This document shows positions 10,245 to 23,106 of a stretch of DNA of 64,000 nucleotides, in pieces. The notes below the pieces were generated by a model, which was given only the letters and a program-made list of their open reading frames with translations, was not told where the DNA came from and did not search any database. Made by a program: the position numbers and the translations under genes. This DNA is from Calliopsis andreniformis. Its lineage: Eukaryota; Arthropoda; Insecta; Hymenoptera; Andrenidae. Location of the stretch: NCBI RefSeq assembly GCF_051401765.1, contig NW_027480468.1:2852001-2916000 (forward strand). The letters are read 5' to 3'. Every line of letters begins with the position of its first letter. Within the stretch, counting starts at the first letter, position 1.

Positions 10245-12400
10245 ATTGAGGATTCAGGACTGAGGATTCAGGATTGTGGTTTGAGGACTGAGGATTGAGG
10301 ATTGAGGATTGAGGATTGAGGATTGAGGACTGAAGATTGAGGATTGGGTATCGAGGATTGAACATTGAGGATTGAGGATTGAGGATTCAGGATTGAGGAT
10401 TGAGTATTGAAGATTGAATATTGATGATTGAAGATTGAGGATTGAGGATTGAGGGTTGCGGATTGAGGACTGAGGATTAAAGATTGAGTATTGAGGATTG
10501 AAGATTCAGAATTGATAATTGAGGATTGATGATTGAGTATTGAGGATTGAGGATTGAGGATTGAGTATTGAAGATTGAGGATTGATGATTGAGGATTGAG
10601 GATTGAGGATTGAGGATTGAGTATAGAGGATTGAGGATTGAAGATTGAGTATTGAGGATTGAAGATTGAGAATTGTGGATTGAGGTTTGAACATTGAGGA
10701 CTGAGTGTTGAGGGTTGAAGATTGAGGATTGAGGATTGAGGATTGAGGATTGAGGATTGAGGATGAGGGCTGAGGGTTGAGGATTGAGGTTTCAGGACTG
10801 AGGACTGAGGATTGAGGATTGAGAATTGAGGATTGAGGATTGAGGATTGAAGATTGAGGATTGGGTATTGAGGATTGAAGGATGAGGATTGAGGATTGAG
10901 GATTGAGGATTGAGGATCGAGGATTGAAGATTGAGTATTGAGGTTTGAAGACTGACGGTTGAGGGTTGAGGATTGAGGATTGAGGATTGAGCTTTGAGGA
11001 TTGATGATTGAGTATTGAAGATTGAGGATTGAGTATTGATGTTTGAGGTCTGAGGATTGAGGATTGAGGATTGAGAATTGAGGATTGAGGAATGAGGATT
11101 GAAGGTTGAGGATTGGTTGTTGAGGATTGAAGAATGAGGACTGAGGGTTGATGAGTGAGGATTGAGGACTGAAGATTGAGTATTGAGGATTGAAGATTGC
11201 GGATTGAGGACTGAGGATTCGGGATTGAGGATTGAGGATTGAGGATTGCGGGTTGAGGATTGAAGATTGAAGATTGAGGATTGATGACTGAGGATTAAAG
11301 GTTGAGTATTGAGGATTGAAGATTGAGGATTGATGATTGAGCATTGAGGATTGAGTATTGAGGATTGAGGATTGAGGATTGAGTATTGAAGATTGATGAT
11401 TGATGATTGAGGATTGAGGCCTGAGGATTGAGGATTGAGTATTGAGGATTGAGGATTGAAGATTGAGTGTTGGGTATTGAGGATTTAAGAACGAGGATTG
11501 AGGATTGAGGATTGAGGATTGAGTATTGAAGATTGAGGATTGATGATTGAGGATTGAGGATTGAGGGTTGAGGATTGAGTATTGGGGATTGAGGATTGAA
11601 GATTGAGGATTGAGGATTGAGGATTAAAGATTGAGTATTGAGGATTGAATATTGAGAATTGAGGATTGCGGATTGAACATTGAATATTGATGATTGAAGA
11701 TTGAGGATTGAGGATTGAGGGTTGCTGATTGAGGACGAGGACTGAGGGTTGAGTATTGATGTTTGAGGTCTGAGGATTGAGGATTGAGGATTGAGAATTG
11801 AGGATGGAGGAATGAGGATTGAACATTGAGGATTGGTTATTGAGGATTGAAGAATGAGGACTGAGGGTTGAGGATTGAGTATTGAGGATTGAAGATTGAG
11901 TATTGAGGATTGAAGACTGAGTATTGAGCATTGAAGATTGAGAATTGTGGATTGAGGTTTGAACATTGAGGACTGAGTGTTGAGGGTTGAAGATTGAGGA
12001 TTGAGGATTGAGGATTGAGGATTGAGAATGAGGGCCGAGGGTTGAGGATTGAGGTTTCCGGACTGAGGTCTGAGGATTGAGGATTGAGAATTGAGGGTTG
12101 AGGATTGAGGTTTCATGACTGAGGTCTGAGGATTGAGGATTGAGAATTGAGGATTGAGGATTGAGGATTGAAGATTGAGGATTGGGTATTGAGGATTGAA
12201 GGATGAGGATTGAGGATTGAGGATTGAGGATTGAGGATTGATGATTGAAGATTGAGTATTGAGGTTTGAAGACTGACGATTGAGGGTTGAGGATTGAGGA
12301 TTGGGGATTGAGGTTTGAGGATTGATGATTGAGTATTGAGGATTGAAGATTGAGGATTGAGGATTGAGGATTGAGGATTGAGGATTGATGATTGAGAATT
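10245..12400 (+). repeat. Long arm with a deletion junction near 11,034
   Basis: Up to about 11,030 the sequence follows 3,063-3,850 of U1. From about 11,034 it follows about 5,300 onward, so cores 4006, 4426 and 4636 have no counterpart here. TTAAGAACGAG is at 11485. No gene is visible. Confidence 0.8.
10268..11344 (-). other. Open frame (358 codons), judged non-coding
   Basis: Degenerate NPQSSIL repeats read from the C-poor strand's complement. It runs across the deletion junction near 11,034, so it is a product of rearrangement and has no intact equivalent in U1. Confidence 0.82.
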
Positions 12401-12558
12401 GGGGACTGAGTGTTGAGGTTTGAGTGATGAGAATTGATGTTTGTGGATAGAGATTTAAAGATTACAGATTCAGTATTGAGTATTGAAAACTGTGAATTGA
12501 TGATATTCTATTGAGGATTGAGAATGGACAACTGATTGTTGAGGACTGAGGTCTGAAG
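12401..12558 (+). repeat. Core A1, anchor 12502
   Basis: A1 with GAGAATGGAC; counterpart of 6768 at +5,734. Opens the first 3,721 bp unit. Confidence 0.87.
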
Positions 12559-14875
12559 ATTGAGGATTCAGGATTGAGGATTCAGGATTGAGGTTTGAGG
12601 ACTGAGGATTGAGGATTGAGGAGTGAGGATTGAGGATTGAGGATTGACGATTGAAGATTGAGGATTGGGTATTGCTGATTGAACATTGAGGAATGAGGAT
12701 TGAGGATTGAGGATTGAGGATTGAGGACTGAAGATTGAATGTTGATGATTGAAGATTGAGGATTGAGGATTGAGCGTTGTGGATTGAGGACGAGGACTGA
12801 GGGTTGAGTATTGATGTTTGAGGTCTGAGGATTGAGGATTGAGGGTTGAGGATTGAGGATTGAGGATTGAAGATTGAGGATTAAAGATTGAGTATTGAGG
12901 ATTGAAGATTGAGAATTGATGATTGAGGATTGAGGATTGAGGATTGAGGATTGAGGATTGAAGGATTGAGTATTGAAGATTGAGGATTGATGATTGAGTA
13001 TTGAGGATTGAGGATTGAGGATTGAGTATGGGGGATTGAGGATTGAAGATTGAGGTTTGAGGATTGAGGATTATAGATTGAGTATTGAGGATTGAATATT
13101 GATGATTGAAGATTGAGGATTGAGGATTGAGGGTTGCGGATTGAGGACGAGGACTGAGGGTTGAGTATTGATGTTTGAGGTCTGAGGATTGAGGATTGAG
13201 GATTGAGAATTGAGGATTGAGGAATGAGGATTGAAGATTGAGGATTGGTTGTTGAGGATTGAAGAATGAGGACTGAGGGTTGATGAGTGAGGATTGAGGA
13301 TTGAAGATTGAGTATTGAGGATTGAAGCTTGCGGATTGAGGACTGAGGATTGAGGATTGAGGATTGAGGATTGAGGATTGCGGGTTGAGGATTGAAGATT
13401 GAAGATTGAGGATTGATGACTGAGGATTAAAGATTGATTATTGAGGATTGAAGATTGAGGATTGATGATTGAGCATTGAGGATTGAGTATTGAGGATTGA
13501 GGATTGAGGATTGAGTATTGAAGATTGATGATTGATGATTGAGGATTGAGGACTGAGGATTGAGGATTGAGTATTGAGGATTGAGGATTGAAGATTGAGT
13601 GTTGGGTATTGAGGATTTAAGAACGAGGATTGAGGATTGAGGATTGAGGATTGAGTATTGAAGATTGAGGATTGATGATTGAGGATTGAGGATTGAGGGT
13701 TGAGGATTGAGTATTGGGGATTGAGGATAGAAGATTGAGGATTGAGGATTGAGGATTAAAGATTGAGTATTGAGGATTGAAGATTGAGAATTGAGGATTG
13801 AGGATTGAACATTGAATATTGATGATTGAAGATTGAGGATTGAGGATTGAGGGTTGCGGATTGAGGACGAGGACTGAGGGTTGAGTATTGATGTTTGAGG
13901 TCTGAGGATTGAGGATTGAGAATTGAGGATGGAGGAATGAGGATTGAACATTGAGGATTGGTTATTGAGGATTGAAGAATGAGGACTGAGGGTTGAGGAT
14001 TGAGTATTGAGGATTGAAGATTGAGTATTGAGGATTGAAGATTGCGGATTGAGGACTGAGGATTGAGGATTGAGGATTATGGATTGCGGGTTGAGGATTG
14101 AAGATTGAAGATTGAGGATTGAGGACTGAGGATTAAAGATTGAGTATTGAGGATTGAAGATTGAGGATTGATGATTGAGAATTGAGGATTGAGTATTGAG
14201 GATTGAGGATTGAGGATTGAGTATTGAAGATTGAGGATTGATGATTGAGGATTGAGGATTGAGGATTGAGGATTGAGTATTGAGGATTGAGGTTTGAAGA
14301 TTGAGTATTGAGGATTGAAGATTGAGAATTGAGGATTGAGGTTTGAACATTGAGGACTGAGTGTTGTGGGTTGAAGATTGAAGGTTGAGGATTGAGGATT
14401 GAGGATTGAGGATTGAGGATGAGGGATGAGGGTTGAGGATTGAGGTTTAAGGACTGAGGACAGAGGATTGAGGATTGAGAATTGAGGACTGAGGGTTGAG
14501 GATTGAAGATTGAGGATTGGGTATTGAGGATTGAAGGATGAGGATTGAGGATTGAGGATTGAGGATTGAGGATTGATGATTGAAGATTGAGTATTGAGGT
14601 TTGAGTATTGAGGATTGAGAATTGAGGATTGAGGGTTGAGGATTGAAGATTGAGGATTGGGTATTGAGGATTGAAGGATGAGGATTGAGGATTGAGGATT
14701 GAGGATAGAGGATTGATGATTGAAGATTGAGTATTGAGGTTTGAAGACTGACGATTGAGGGTTGAGGATTGAGGATTGAGGATTGAGGTTTGAGGATTGA
14801 TGATTGAGTATTGAGGATTGAATATTGAGGATTGAGGATTGAGGATTGAGGATTGAGGATTGATGATTGAGAATT
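12559..14875 (+). repeat. Long arm of the first 3,721 bp unit
   Basis: Heptamer variants between cores 12502 and 14977 (2,475 bp apart), with TTAAGAACGAG at 13617. Near 14.73-14.82 kb it has about 77 bp (11 heptamers) that are absent from the matching place in U1 near 1.43 kb. Confidence 0.8.
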
Positions 14876-15033
14876 GGGGACTGAGTGTTGAGGTTTGAGT
14901 GATGAGAATTGATGTTTGTGGATAGAGATTTAAAGATTACAGATTCAGTATTGAGTATTGAAAACTGTGAATTGATGATATTCTATTGAGCATTGAGAAT
15001 TGACAACTGATTGTTGAGGACTGAGGTCTGAAG
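14876..15033 (+). repeat. Core A1, anchor 14977
   Basis: A1 with CTATTGAGCATTGAG after the anchor and GAGGATACAGG downstream, the latter shared with 18698. Confidence 0.87.
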
Positions 15034-15603
15034 ATTGAGGATACAGGATTGAGGATTCAGGACTGAGGTTTGAGGACTGAGGATTGAGGATTGAGGAGTG
15101 AGGATTGAGGATTGAGGATTGACGATTGAAGATTGAGGATTGGGTATTGCTGATTGAACATTGAGGAATGAGGATTGAGTATTGAGGATTGAGGATTCAG
15201 GACTGAAGATTGAATGTTGATGATTGAAGATTGAGGATTGAGGATTGAGCGTTGTGGATTGAGGACGAGGACTGAGGGTTGAGTATTGATATTTGAGGTC
15301 TGAGGATTGAGGATTGGGGGTTGAGGATTGGGGATTGAGGATTGAAGATTGAGGATTAAAGATTGAGTATTGAGGATTGAAGATTGAGGATTGATGATTG
15401 AGGATTGAGGATTGAGGATTGAGGATTGAGGATTGAAGGATTGAGTATTGAAGATTGAGGATTGATGATTGAGTATTGAGGATCGAGGATTGAGGATTGA
15501 GTATTGGGGATTGAGGATTGAAGATTGAAGATTAAGGATTGAGGATTATAGATTGAGTATTGAGGATTGAATATTGAGAATTGAGGATTGAGGATTGAAC
15601 ATT

Positions 15604-15761
15604 GAGGACTGAGTGTTGAGGGTTGAGTGATGAGAATTCATGTTTGTGGATAGTGATTTGAAGATTGCAGATTGAGTATTGAGTATTGAAAACTGTGAAT
15701 TGAGGATATTCTATTGAGGATTGAGGACTGTCACCTGATTGTTCAGGACTGAGGGCTGGAG
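15604..15761 (+). repeat. Core B1, anchor 15705
   Basis: 728 bp after core 14977; has GAGGACTGTCACC. Confidence 0.87.
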
Positions 15762-15911
15762 ATAGAGGATTCAGGATCGAGGATTCAGAATTGAGGTTTG
15801 AGGACTGAGGATTGAGGTTTGAGGATTGAGGATTGAAGACTGAGTATTGAGGATTGAAGATTGAGGATTGAGGATTGAGGGTTGAGGATTGAGGATTGAA
15901 GATTGAGGATT

Positions 15912-16069
15912 GGGGACTCAGTGTTGAGGGTTGAGTGATGAGAATTGATGTTTGTGGATAGAGATTTGAAGATTGCAGATTGAGTATTGCGTATAGAAAG
16001 CTCTGAACTGAGGATATTCTAGTGAGGATTGAGGATTGACAACTGATTGTTGAGGACTGAGGGCTGAAG
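15912..16069 (+). repeat. Core C1, anchor 16013
   Basis: 308 bp after core 15705, with GCGTATAGAAAG. The end of the first 3,721 bp unit lies just after it. Confidence 0.87.
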
Positions 16070-16121
16070 ATTGAGGATTGAGGATTGAGGATTGAGGATT
16101 GAGGATTGATGATTGAGAATT

Positions 16122-16279
16122 GGGGACTGAGTGTTGAGGTTTGAGTGATGAGAATTGATGTTTGTGGATAGAGATTTAAAGATTACAGATTCAGTATTGA
16201 GTATTGAAAACTGTGAATTGATGATATTCTATTGAGGATTGAGAATTGACAACTGATTGTTGAGGACTGAGGTCTGAAG
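16122..16279 (+). repeat. Core A1, anchor 16223
   Basis: Only 210 bp after a C core. Equivalent of 12502 at +3,721 but with GAGAATTGAC instead of GAGAATGGAC. Confidence 0.86.
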
Positions 16280-18596
16280 ATTGAGGATTCAGGATTGAGG
16301 ATTCAGGATTGAGGTTTGAGGACTGAGGATTGAGGATTGAGGAGTGAGGATTGAGGATTGAGGATTGACGATTGAAGATTGAGGATTGGGTATTGCTGAT
16401 TGAACATTGAGGAATGAGGATTGAGGATTGAGGATTGAGGATTGAGGACTGAAGATTGAATGTTGATGATTGAAGATTGAGGATTGAGGATTGAGCGTTG
16501 TGGATTGAGGACGAGGACTGAGGGTTGAGTATTGATGTTTGAGGTCTGAGGATTGAGGATTGAGGGTTGAGGATTGAGGATTGAGGATTGAAGATTGAGG
16601 ATTAAAGATTGAGTATTGAGGATTGAAGATTGAGGATTGATGATTGAGGATTGAGGATTGAGGATTGAGGATTGAGGATTGAAGGATTGAGTATTGAAGA
16701 TTGAGGATTGATGATTGAGTATTGAGGATTGAGGATTGAGGATTGAGTATGGGGGATTGAGGATTGAAGATTGAGGTTTGAGGATTGAGGATTATAGATT
16801 GAGTATTGAGGATTGAATATTGATGATTGAAGATTGAGGATTGAGGTTTGAGGGTTGCGGATTGAGGACGAGGACTGAGGGTTGAGTATTGATGTTTGAG
16901 GTCTGAGGATTGAGGATTGAGGATTGAGAATTGAGGATTGAGGAATGAGGATTGAAGATTGAGGATTGGTTGTTGAGGATTGAAGAATGAGGACTGAGGG
17001 TTGATGAGTGAGGATTGAGGATTGAAGATTGAGTATTGAGGATTGAAGATTGCGGATTGAGGACTGAGGATTGAGGATTGAGGATTGAGGATTGAGGATT
17101 GCGGGTTGAGGATTGAAGATTGAAGATTGAGGATTGATGACTGAGGATTAAAGATTGATTATTGAGGATTGAAGATTGAGGATTGATGATTGAGCATTGA
17201 GGATTGAGTATTGAGGATTGAGGATTGAGGATTGAGTATTGAAGATTGATGATTGATGATTGAGGATTGAGGACTGAGGATTGAGGATTGAGTATTGAGG
17301 ATTGAGGATTGAAGATTGAGTGTTGGGTATTGAGGATTTAAGAACGAGGATTGAGGATTGAGGATTGAGGATTGAGTATTGAAGATTGAGGATTGATGAT
17401 TGAGGATTGAGGATTGAGGGTTGAGGATTGAGTATTGGGGATTGAGGATTGAAGATTGAGGATTGAGGATTGAGGATTAAAGATTGAGTATTGAGGATTG
17501 AAGATAGAGAATTGAGGATTGAGGATTGAACATTGAATATTGATGATTGAAGATTGAGGATTGAGGATTGAGGGTTGCGGATTGAGGACGAGGACTGAGG
17601 GTTGAGTATTGATGTTTGAGGTCTGAGGATTGAGGATTGAGAATTGAGGATGGAGGAATGAGGATTGAACATTGAGGATTGGTTATTGAGGATTGAAGAA
17701 TGAGGACTGAGGGTTGAGGATTGAGTATTGAGGATTGAAGATTGAGTATTGAGGATTGAAGATTGCGGATTGAGGACTGAGGATTGAGGATTGAGGATTA
17801 TGGATTGCGGGTTGAGGATTGAAGATTGAAGATTGAGGATTGAGTACTGAGGATTAAAGATTGAGTATTGAGGATCGAAGATTGAGGATTGATGATTGAG
17901 AATTGAGGATTGAGTATTGAGGATTGAGGATTGAGGATTGAGTATTGAAGATTGAGGATTGATGATTGAGGATTGAGGATTGAGGATTGAGGATTGAGTA
18001 TTGAGGATTGAGGTTTGAAGATTGAGTATTGAGGATTGAAGATTGAGAATTGAGGATTGAGGTTTGAACATTGAGGACTGAGTGTTGTGGGTTCAAGATT
18101 GAAGGTTGAGGATTGAGGATTGAGGATTGAGGATTGAGGATGAGGGATGAGGGTTGAGGATTGAGGTTTAAGGACTGAGGACAGAGGATTGAGGATTGAG
18201 AATTGAGGACTGAGGGTTGAGGATTGAAGATTGAGGATTGGGTATTGAGGATTGAAGGATGAGGATTGAGGATTGAGGATTGAGGATTGAGGATTGATGA
18301 TTGAAGATTGAGTATTGAGGTTTGAGTATTGAGGATTGAGAATTGAGGATTGAGGGTTGAGGATTGAAGATTGAGGATTGGGTATTGAGGATTGAAGGAT
18401 GAGGATTGAGGATTGAGGATTGAGGATAGAGGATTGATGATTGAAGATTGAGTATTGAGGTTTGAAGACTGACGATTGAGGGTTGAGGATTGAGGATTGA
18501 GGATTGAGGTTTGAGGATTGATGATTGAGTATTGAGGATTGAAGATTGAGGATTGAGGATTGAGGATTGAGGATTGAGGATTGATGATTGAGAATT
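16280..18596 (+). repeat. Long arm of the second 3,721 bp unit
   Basis: The 2,475 bp A-to-A arm again, with TTAAGAACGAG at 17338. It differs from the first copy by scattered substitutions, such as GAAGATAGAG near 17,503 for GAAGATTGAG. Confidence 0.8.
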
Positions 18597-18754
18597 GGGG
18601 ACTGAGTGTTGAGGTTTGAGTGATGAGAATTGATGTTTGTGGATAGAGATTTAAAGATTACAGATTCAGTATTGAGTATTGAATACTGTGAATTGATGAT
18701 ATTCTATTGAGGATTGAGAATTGACAACTGATTGTTGAGGACTGAGGTCTGAAG
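18597..18754 (+). repeat. Core A1, anchor 18698
   Basis: Copy of 14977 at +3,721; private change GAATACTGTG for GAAAACTGTG. Confidence 0.87.
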
Positions 18755-19324
18755 ATTGAGGATACAGGATTGAGGATTCAGGACTGAGGTTTGAGGACTG
18801 AGGATTGAGGATTGAGGAGTGAGGATTGAGGATTGAGGATTGACGATTGAAGATTGAGGATTGGGTATTGCTGATTGAACATTGAGGAATGAGGATTGAG
18901 TATTGAGGATTGAGGATTGAGGACTGAAGATTGAATGTTGATGATTGAAGATTGAGGATTGAGGATTGAGCGTTGTGGATTGAGGACGAGGACTGAGGGT
19001 TGAGTATTGATGTTTGAGGTCTGAGGATTGAGGATTGGGGGTTGAGGATTGGGGATTGAGGATTGAAGATTGAGGATTAAAGATTGAGTATTGAGGATTG
19101 AAGATTGAGGATTGATGATTGAGGATTGAGGATTGAGGATTGAGGATTGAGGATTGAAGGATTGAGTATTGAAGATTGAGGATTGATGATTGAGTATTGA
19201 GGATCGAGGATTGAGGATTGAGTATTGGGGATTGAGGAATGAAGATTGAAGATTAAGGATTGAGGATTATAGATTGAGTATTGAGGATTGAATATTCAGA
19301 ATTGAGGATTGAGGATTGAACATT

Positions 19325-19482
19325 GAGGACTGAGTGTTGAGGGTTGAGTGATGAGAATTCATGTTTGTAGATAGTGATTTGAAGATTGCAGATTGAGTAT
19401 TGAGTATTGAAAACTGTGAATTGAGGATATTCTATTGAGGATTGAGGACTGTCACCTGATTGTTCAGGACTGAGGGCTGGAG
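19325..19482 (+). repeat. Core B1, anchor 19426
   Basis: Copy of 15705 at +3,721; private change TTTGTAGATAGTG. Confidence 0.87.
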
Positions 19483-19632
19483 ATAGAGGATTCAGGATCG
19501 AGGATTCAGAATTGAGGTTTGAGGACTGAGGATTGAGGTTTGAGGATTGAGGATTGAAGACTGAGTATTGAGGATTGAAGATTGAGGATTGAGGATTGAG
19601 GGTTGAGGATTGAGGATTGAAGATTGAGGATT

Positions 19633-19790
19633 GGGGACTCAGTGTTGAGGGTTGAGTGATGAGAATTGATGTTTGTGGATAGAGATTTGAAGATTGCAGA
19701 TTGAGTATTGCGTATAGAAAGCTCTGAACTGAGGATATTCTAGTGAGGATTGAGGATTGACAACTGATTGTTGAGGACTGAGGGCTGAAG
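19633..19790 (+). repeat. Core C1, anchor 19734
   Basis: Copy of 16013 at +3,721. Beyond it the two units diverge at about 19.83 kb. Confidence 0.87.
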
Positions 19791-20200
19791 ATTGAGGATT
19801 GAGGATTGAGGATTGAGGATTGAAGGATTGAGTATTGAAGATTGAGGATTGATGATTGAGTATTGAGGATTGAGGACTGAGGATTGAGGATTGAGGATTG
19901 AGGATTGCGGGTTGAGGATTGAAGATTGAAGATTGAGGATTGAGGACTGAGGATTAAAGATTGAGTATTGAGGATTGAAGATTGAGGATTGATGATTGAG
20001 GATTGAGGATTGAGTATTGAGGATTGAGGGTTGAGGATTGAGTATTGAAGATTGAGGATTGATTATTGAGGATTGAGGATTGAGGGATGAGGATTGAGTA
20101 TTGCGGATTGAGGATTGAAGATTAAGGATTGAGGATTAAGGATTAAAGATTGAGTATTGAGGATTGAAGATTGAGAATTGAGGATTGAGGATTGAACATT

Positions 20201-20358
20201 GAGGACAGAGTGTTGAGGGTTGAGTGATGAGAATTGATGTCTGTGGATAGAGATTTGAAGATTGCAGATTGAGTATTGAGTATTGAAAACTGTGAATTGA
20301 GGATATTCTATTGAGGATTGAGGATTGTCACCTGATTGTTCAGGACTGATGGCTGAAG
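20201..20358 (+). repeat. Core B1, anchor 20302
   Basis: B core with GATGTCTGTGG and GATAGAGATTTGAAG. The same GATGTCTGTGG variant reappears in core 50201, 30 kb away. Confidence 0.86.
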
Positions 20359-20683
20359 ATTGAGGATTCAGGATTGAGGATTCAGAATTGAGGTTTGAGG
20401 AGTGAGGATTGAGGATTGAGGATTGAAGATTGAGTATTGAGGATTGAAGATTGACGATTGAGGATTGCGGATTGAAGATTGAGTATTGAGGATTGAGGAT
20501 TGAGGATTGAAGATTGACGATTGAGGATTGCGGATTGAAGATTGAGTATTGAGGATTGAAGATTGAGGATTGAGGATTGAGGATTGAGGTTTGAGGATTG
20601 ATGATTGAGTATTGAGGATTGAAGATTGAGGATTGAGGATTGAGGATTGAGGATTGAGGATTGAGGATTGATGATTGAGAATT

Positions 20684-20841
20684 GGGGACTGAGTGTTGAG
20701 GTTTGAGTGATGAGAATTGATGTTTGTGGATAGAGATTTAAAGATTACAGATTCAGTATTGAGTATTGAAAACTGTGAATTGATGATATTCTATTGAGGA
20801 TTGAGAATGGACAACTGATTGTTGAGGACTGAGGTCTGAAG
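20684..20841 (+). repeat. Core A1, anchor 20785
   Basis: A1 with GAGAATGGAC. Downstream it lacks the usual GAGGTTTGAGGACTGAGG step. Confidence 0.86.
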
Positions 20842-22948
20842 ATTGAGGATTCAGGATTGAGGATTCAGGATTGAGGATTGAGGAGTGAGGATTGAGGATT
20901 GAGGATTGACGATTGAAGATTGAGGATTGGGTATTGCTGATTGAACATTGAGGAATGAGGATTGAGGATTGAGGATTGAGGATTGAGGACTGAAGATTGA
21001 ATGTTGATGATTGAAGATTGTGGATTGAGGATTGAGCGTTGTGGATTGAGGACGAGGACTGAGGGTTGAGTATTGATGTTTGAGGTCTGAGGATTGAGGA
21101 TTGAGGGTTGAGGATTGAGGATTGAGGATTAAAGATTTAGTATTGAGGATTGAAGATTGAGGATTGATGATTGAGGATTGAGGATTGAGGATTGAGGATT
21201 GAGGATTGAAGGATTGAGTATTGAAGATTGAGGATTGATGATTGAGTATTGAGGATTGAGGATTGAGGATTGAGTATTGGGGATTGAGGATTGAAGATTG
21301 AGGTTTGAGGATTGAGGATTATAGATTGAGTATTGAGGATTGAATATTGATGATTGAAGATTGAGGATTGAGGATTGAGGGTTGCGGATTGAGGACGAGG
21401 ACTGAGGGTTGAGTATTGATGTTTGAGGTCTGAGGATTGAGGATTGAGGATTGAGAATTGAGGATTGAGGAATGAGGATTGAAGATTGAGGATTGGTTGT
21501 TGAGGATTGAAGAATGAGGACTGAGGGTTGATGACTGAGGATTGAGGATTGAAGATTGAGTATTGAGGATTGAAGGTTGCGGATTGAGGACTGAGGATTG
21601 AGGATTGAGGATTGAGGATTGAGGATTGCGGGTTGAGGATTGAAGATTGAAGATTGAGGATTGATGACTGAGGATTAAAGATTGAGTATTGAGGATTGAA
21701 GATTGAGGATTGATGATTGAGCATTGAGGATTGAGCATTGAGGATTGAGGATTGAGGATTGAGTATTGAAGATTGATGATTGATGATTGAGGATTTAGGA
21801 CTGAGGATTGAGGATTGAGTATTGAGGATTGAGGATTGAAGATTGAGTGTTGGCTATTGAGGATTTAAGAACGAGGATTGAGGATTGAGGATTGAGGATT
21901 GAGGATTGAGTATTGAAGATTGAGGATTGATGATTGAGGATTGAGGATTGAGGGTTGAGGATTGAGTATTGGGGATTGAGGATTGAAGATTGAGGATTGA
22001 GGATTGAGGATTAAAAATTGAGTATTGAGGATTGAAGATTGAGAATTGAGGATTGAGGATTGAACATTGAATATTGATGATTGAAGATTGAGGATTGAGG
22101 ATTGAGGGTTGCGGATTGAGGACGAGGACTGAGGGTTGAGTATTGATGTTTGAGGTCTGAGGATTGAGGATTGAGAATTGAGGATGGAGGAATGAGGATT
22201 GAACATTGAGGATTGGTTATTGAGGATTGAAGAATGAGGACTGAGGGTTGAGGATTGAGTATTGAGGATTGAAGATTGAGTATTAAGGATTGAAGATTGC
22301 GGATTGAGGACTGAGGATTGAGGATTGAGGATTGTGGATTGCGGGTTGAGGATTGAGGATTGAAGATTGAGGATTGAGGACTAAGGATTAAAGATTGAGT
22401 ATTGAGGATTGAAGATTGAGGATTGATGATTGAGAATTGAGGATTGAGTATTGAGGATTAAAGATTGAGGATTGAGTATTGAAGATTGAGGATTGATGAT
22501 TGAGGATTGGGGATTGAGGATTGAGGATTGAGTATTGAGGATTGAGGATTGAAGATTGAGTATTGAGGATTGAAGATTGAGAATTGAGGATTGAGGTTTG
22601 AACATTGAGGACTGAGGGTTGTGGGTTGAAGATTGAGGGTTGAGGATTGAGGATTGAGGATTGAGGATTGAGGATGAGGGATGAGGGTTGAGGATTGAGG
22701 TTTAAGGACTGAGGACAGAGGATTGAGGATTGAGAATTGAGGATTGAGGGTTGAGGATTGAAGATTGAGGATTGGGTATTGAGGATTGAAGGATGAGGAT
22801 TGAGGATTGAGGATTGAGGATTGAGGATTGATGATTGAAGATTGAGTATTGAGGTTTGAGTATTGAGGATTGAGAATTGAGGATTGAGGGTTGAGGATTG
22901 ATGATTGAGGATTGAGGATTGAGGATTGAGGATTGATGATTGAGAATT
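20842..22948 (+). repeat. Shortened long arm between cores 20785 and 23050
   Basis: A-to-A distance 2,265 bp, 210 bp shorter than in the 3,721 bp unit. TTAAGAACGAG is at 21865, preceded by GGCTATTGAGG instead of the earlier GGGTATTGAGG. That GGCTATT variant is inherited at 29.67 and 36.73 kb. Confidence 0.78.
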
Positions 22949-23106
22949 GGGGACTGAGTGTTGAGGTTTGAGTGATGAGAATTGATGCTTGTGGATAGAG
23001 ATTTAAAGATTACAGATTCAGTATTGAGTATTGAAAACTGTGAATTGATGATATTCTATTGAGGATTGAGAATTGACAACTGATTGTTGAGGACTGAGGT
23101 CTGAAG
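22949..23106 (+). repeat. Core A1, anchor 23050
   Basis: A1 with private GATGCTTGTGG. Confidence 0.87.

Larger units (their letters stand above)
7560..13307 (+). repeat. Higher-order unit U2, shortened copy of U1 (5,748 bp)
   Basis: This copy follows U1 at an offset of 7,559 until about 10.08 kb. The offset then becomes 7,182 (core 3006 to 10188) and, after about 11,034, 5,734 (core 6768 to 12502). It therefore lacks 377 bp and about 1,448 bp relative to U1, with a few small differences later. Single-base differences from U1 are sparse, for example around 8,875, where GAAGATT replaces GAGGATT. Confidence 0.85.
12345..16065 (+). repeat. 3,721 bp higher-order unit, copy 1
   Basis: Core anchors 12502, 14977, 15705 and 16013 are followed by 16223, 18698, 19426 and 19734, each exactly 3,721 bp later. 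TTAAGAACGAG repeats at 13617 and 17338, also 3,721 bp apart. The unit reads A - 2,475 - A - 728 - B - 308 - C, and 210 bp then lead to the next A. It is the clearest complete higher-order repeat in the window. Boundaries are approximate. Confidence 0.88.
16066..19786 (+). repeat. 3,721 bp higher-order unit, copy 2
   Basis: This is the head-to-tail copy of the preceding unit. It shares rare variants with it, such as GAGTATGGGGGATTG (13,026 and 16,747). Scattered substitutions separate the two: GAAGCTTGCGG near 13,326 is GAAGATTGCGG near 17,047, and GAGGTTTGAGGGTTGCGG near 16,844 has GAGGATT in copy 1. The similarity ends at about 19,825, where copy 2 continues into a different arrangement. Confidence 0.87.
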
